From NCBI GenBank assembly GCA_035391225.1, contig DAOPKN010000026.1, positions 1 to 32,390 of the forward strand: a stretch of 32,390 bases of DNA, read 5' to 3'. The notes under the pieces are model-generated. The model had not been told where the DNA came from and did no database searches. It worked only from the letters and a program-made list of their open reading frames with translations. Position 1 is the stretch's first letter; each line of letters starts with the position of its first letter. The translations under genes and the position numbers were made by a program. This stretch comes from DAOPKN01 sp035391225 (GTDB lineage Bacteria; Thermotogota; Thermotogae; MWEM01). Below, one piece after another: positions 31,099 to 32,390 of this stretch.

Positions 31099-32284
31099 GC
31101 GCCTATTTAGCAGTGAAAGCGTCACAGAGGGTCACCCTGATAAAATCGCAGACCAGATTTCCGATGCGATCCTTGACTCTTTGATCGCGCAGGACCCGAA
31201 CAGTCGCGTGGCGGTGGAAACACTGGTTACTACGGGAATGGCTTTCGTTTCCGGGGAAATCAGTACGCAAGGATACGTGGAAATCCCCAAAGTAGTGCGG
31301 GAAACCATTCTCAAGATCGGCTACACCCGGGCCAAGTTTGGATTCGATGGCGAAACCTGCGCGGTGGTTTCTTCCATCGACGAGCAATCGCCGGACATCG
31401 CACAAGGTGTCAACGAGTCCATGGAGTTCCGTGCCGGTGAAGACGGTCCTTCCAACGCACTTGACCACCTTGGGGCGGGAGACCAGGGTATGATGTTCGG
31501 CTACGCAACGGATGAAACCCCCGAAATGATGCCGTTGCCCATCGTTTTGGCACACCGCCTTACCCGAAAGCTCAGCTCGGTTCGCCGATCCGGTACCCTT
31601 CCTTTCCTTCGGCCCGACGGGAAATCCCAGGTGACCGTGGAATTCGACGAAAACTGGAAAGCCCGGCGTATCGACACCGTGTTGATTTCGACGCAACACG
31701 ACGATATCGAGTCCGGGGAACTGCACGAGGGAGTGATCCGTGAAATCATCGATCCCGTGATCCCCGAAGAGCTGCGCGATGCTAAGATGAAAATCCTGAT
31801 AAACCCCACCGGCCGTTTCGTTGTGGGGGGGCCACAGGCCGATACCGGGCTTACCGGACGGAAAATCATCGTCGATACGTACGGCGGATGGATTCCGCAC
31901 GGGGGAGGAGCGTTCAGCGGAAAAGACCCCACAAAGGTCGACCGCTCCGCCCATTACATGGCCCGGTACGTTGCGAAAAACATCGTAGCGGCAGGTATCG
32001 CAAAAAAATGCATGATCCAGGTGGCCTATGCCATCGGAAAAGCCAAACCGGTTTCCATTCTCCTGGACACCTATGGCACGTCTGTGGTGGACGAAACCAA
32101 GCTGGAAGCGGCTCTTCCCCAGGTTTTTGACTTCCGACCCGGGAAGATTATCCAGCGTCTGGATCTGCAAAAACCCATTTACTTCAAAACGGCGGCTTTC
32201 GGTCACTTTGGCAGAACCGACGTTCTGTTCCCCTGGGAAAAAACGGATTCCATCGATGCACTGAAAGCTGCAGTTGGGCTTTAG
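31091..32284 (+). CDS. metK: S-adenosylmethionine synthetase
   Basis: A 397-residue enzyme that makes S-adenosylmethionine from methionine and ATP. The signatures GHPDKIADQISDAILD near residue 15, GAGDQGMMFGYATDETPEMMP near 119-139, and GGGAFSGKDPTKVDRSAHY near 275 are all intact, and length is normal. The start is inside the preceding small gene, with GGGAGG just upstream. No SAM riboswitch is visible anywhere upstream in this operon. The gene ends before a strong terminator. Confidence 0.98.
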   Translation: MSKRLFSSESVTEGHPDKIADQISDAILDSLIAQDPNSRVAVETLVTTGMAFVSGEISTQGYVEIPKVVRETILKIGYTRAKFGFDGETCAVVSSIDEQSPDIAQGVNESMEFRAGEDGPSNALDHLGAGDQGMMFGYATDETPEMMPLPIVLAHRLTRKLSSVRRSGTLPFLRPDGKSQVTVEFDENWKARRIDTVLISTQHDDIESGELHEGVIREIIDPVIPEELRDAKMKILINPTGRFVVGGPQADTGLTGRKIIVDTYGGWIPHGGGAFSGKDPTKVDRSAHYMARYVAKNIVAAGIAKKCMIQVAYAIGKAKPVSILLDTYGTSVVDETKLEAALPQVFDFRPGKIIQRLDLQKPIYFKTAAFGHFGRTDVLFPWEKTDSIDALKAAVGL

Positions 32285-32308
32285 TTACCAGGCAGCGAAC
32301 GGCACGGG

Positions 32309-32334
32309 AAAGCGGACACTGGTCCGCTTTTTTT
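32309..32334 (+). terminator. Terminator of metK
   Basis: AAAGCGGAC (32309-32317), an ACTG loop and GTCCGCTTT (32322-32330) form a perfect 9-bp stem with a seven-T run from 32328. The remaining 56 bases to the window end show no gene. Confidence 0.92.
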
Positions 32335-32390
32335 CCCCCTTTTTTGGGGAGCGTGCTTCTACTCCCGAAGATACAAGCCGTTTGTGATAC

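Noticed and set aside
1..32390. CRISPR arrays, insertion sequences, prophage or toxin-antitoxin modules
   Set aside because: No regularly spaced repeats, transposase, integrase or phage genes were seen. Internal repeats are limited to the caspase-lipoprotein gene and the gap flanks.

Overview
The window is about 32.4 kb of bacterial chromosome with roughly even base composition. It is densely coded, with short intergenic gaps, many 4-base gene overlaps and consensus sigma-70-type promoters. Most promoters carry an extended -10 (TGn directly before TATAAT-like). The mix of SpoVS, a BMP-type nucleoside ABC importer, a NusA of about 346 residues without C-terminal repeats, formate-tetrahydrofolate ligase and a COG2403-type GTPase suggests an anaerobe of Thermotogota or a neighbouring deep lineage (Atribacterota, Synergistota and Caldisericota are alternatives). 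This placement is inference: no 16S rRNA gene is present. The window includes a 100-N scaffold gap at 21721-21820.

Left part (1-9.8 kb): the end of a lipoprotein gene; a short operon of spoVS, a small hypothetical and a DUF3307-like membrane protein; an orphan 581-residue membrane protein; then a nucleoside-type ABC importer (binding protein, double-NBD ATPase, two permeases) whose last overlapping gene is a lone MnhG-like antiporter subunit. An orphan family-1 sugar-binding protein follows and ends at a terminator that overlaps the end of the convergent mutY.

Middle (9.8-23.2 kb): mutY diverges from a fold-type II PLP enzyme whose Shine-Dalgarno sequence and AUG are separated by a hairpin. 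Next come rimP-nusA, with a terminator-like hairpin inside the leader, a cyclic 2,3-diphosphoglycerate synthetase-like GTPase, and a small zinc-ribbon protein with two MshEN-type (c-di-GMP-binding-like) motifs. Then follow fhs and, 21 bases after it, a large lipoprotein with two intact caspase-like (C14) domains set among fibronectin-III-like repeats. The N gap falls in the end of that gene. It is flanked by an exact 55-base duplication and looks like an unmerged contig overlap. A ribbon-helix-helix-like gene, a 430-base non-coding stretch and tRNA-Val(GAC) follow.

Right part (23.2-32.4 kb): a three-gene minus-strand operon (8-oxoguanine deaminase-like amidohydrolase, GAF-type sensor, xanthine dehydrogenase molybdenum subunit) that looks like purine breakdown. 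It could work with the nucleoside importer at the left. It diverges from rpsB, which has a three-way-junction leader RNA suited to S2 autoregulation. An M23 peptidase, a small Cys-containing protein and metK close the window.

The items most worth following up are the double-caspase lipoprotein, the zinc-ribbon/MshEN protein, the rpsB and rimP-nusA leaders, the hairpin-spaced ribosome-binding site and the purine operon with an embedded GAF sensor.
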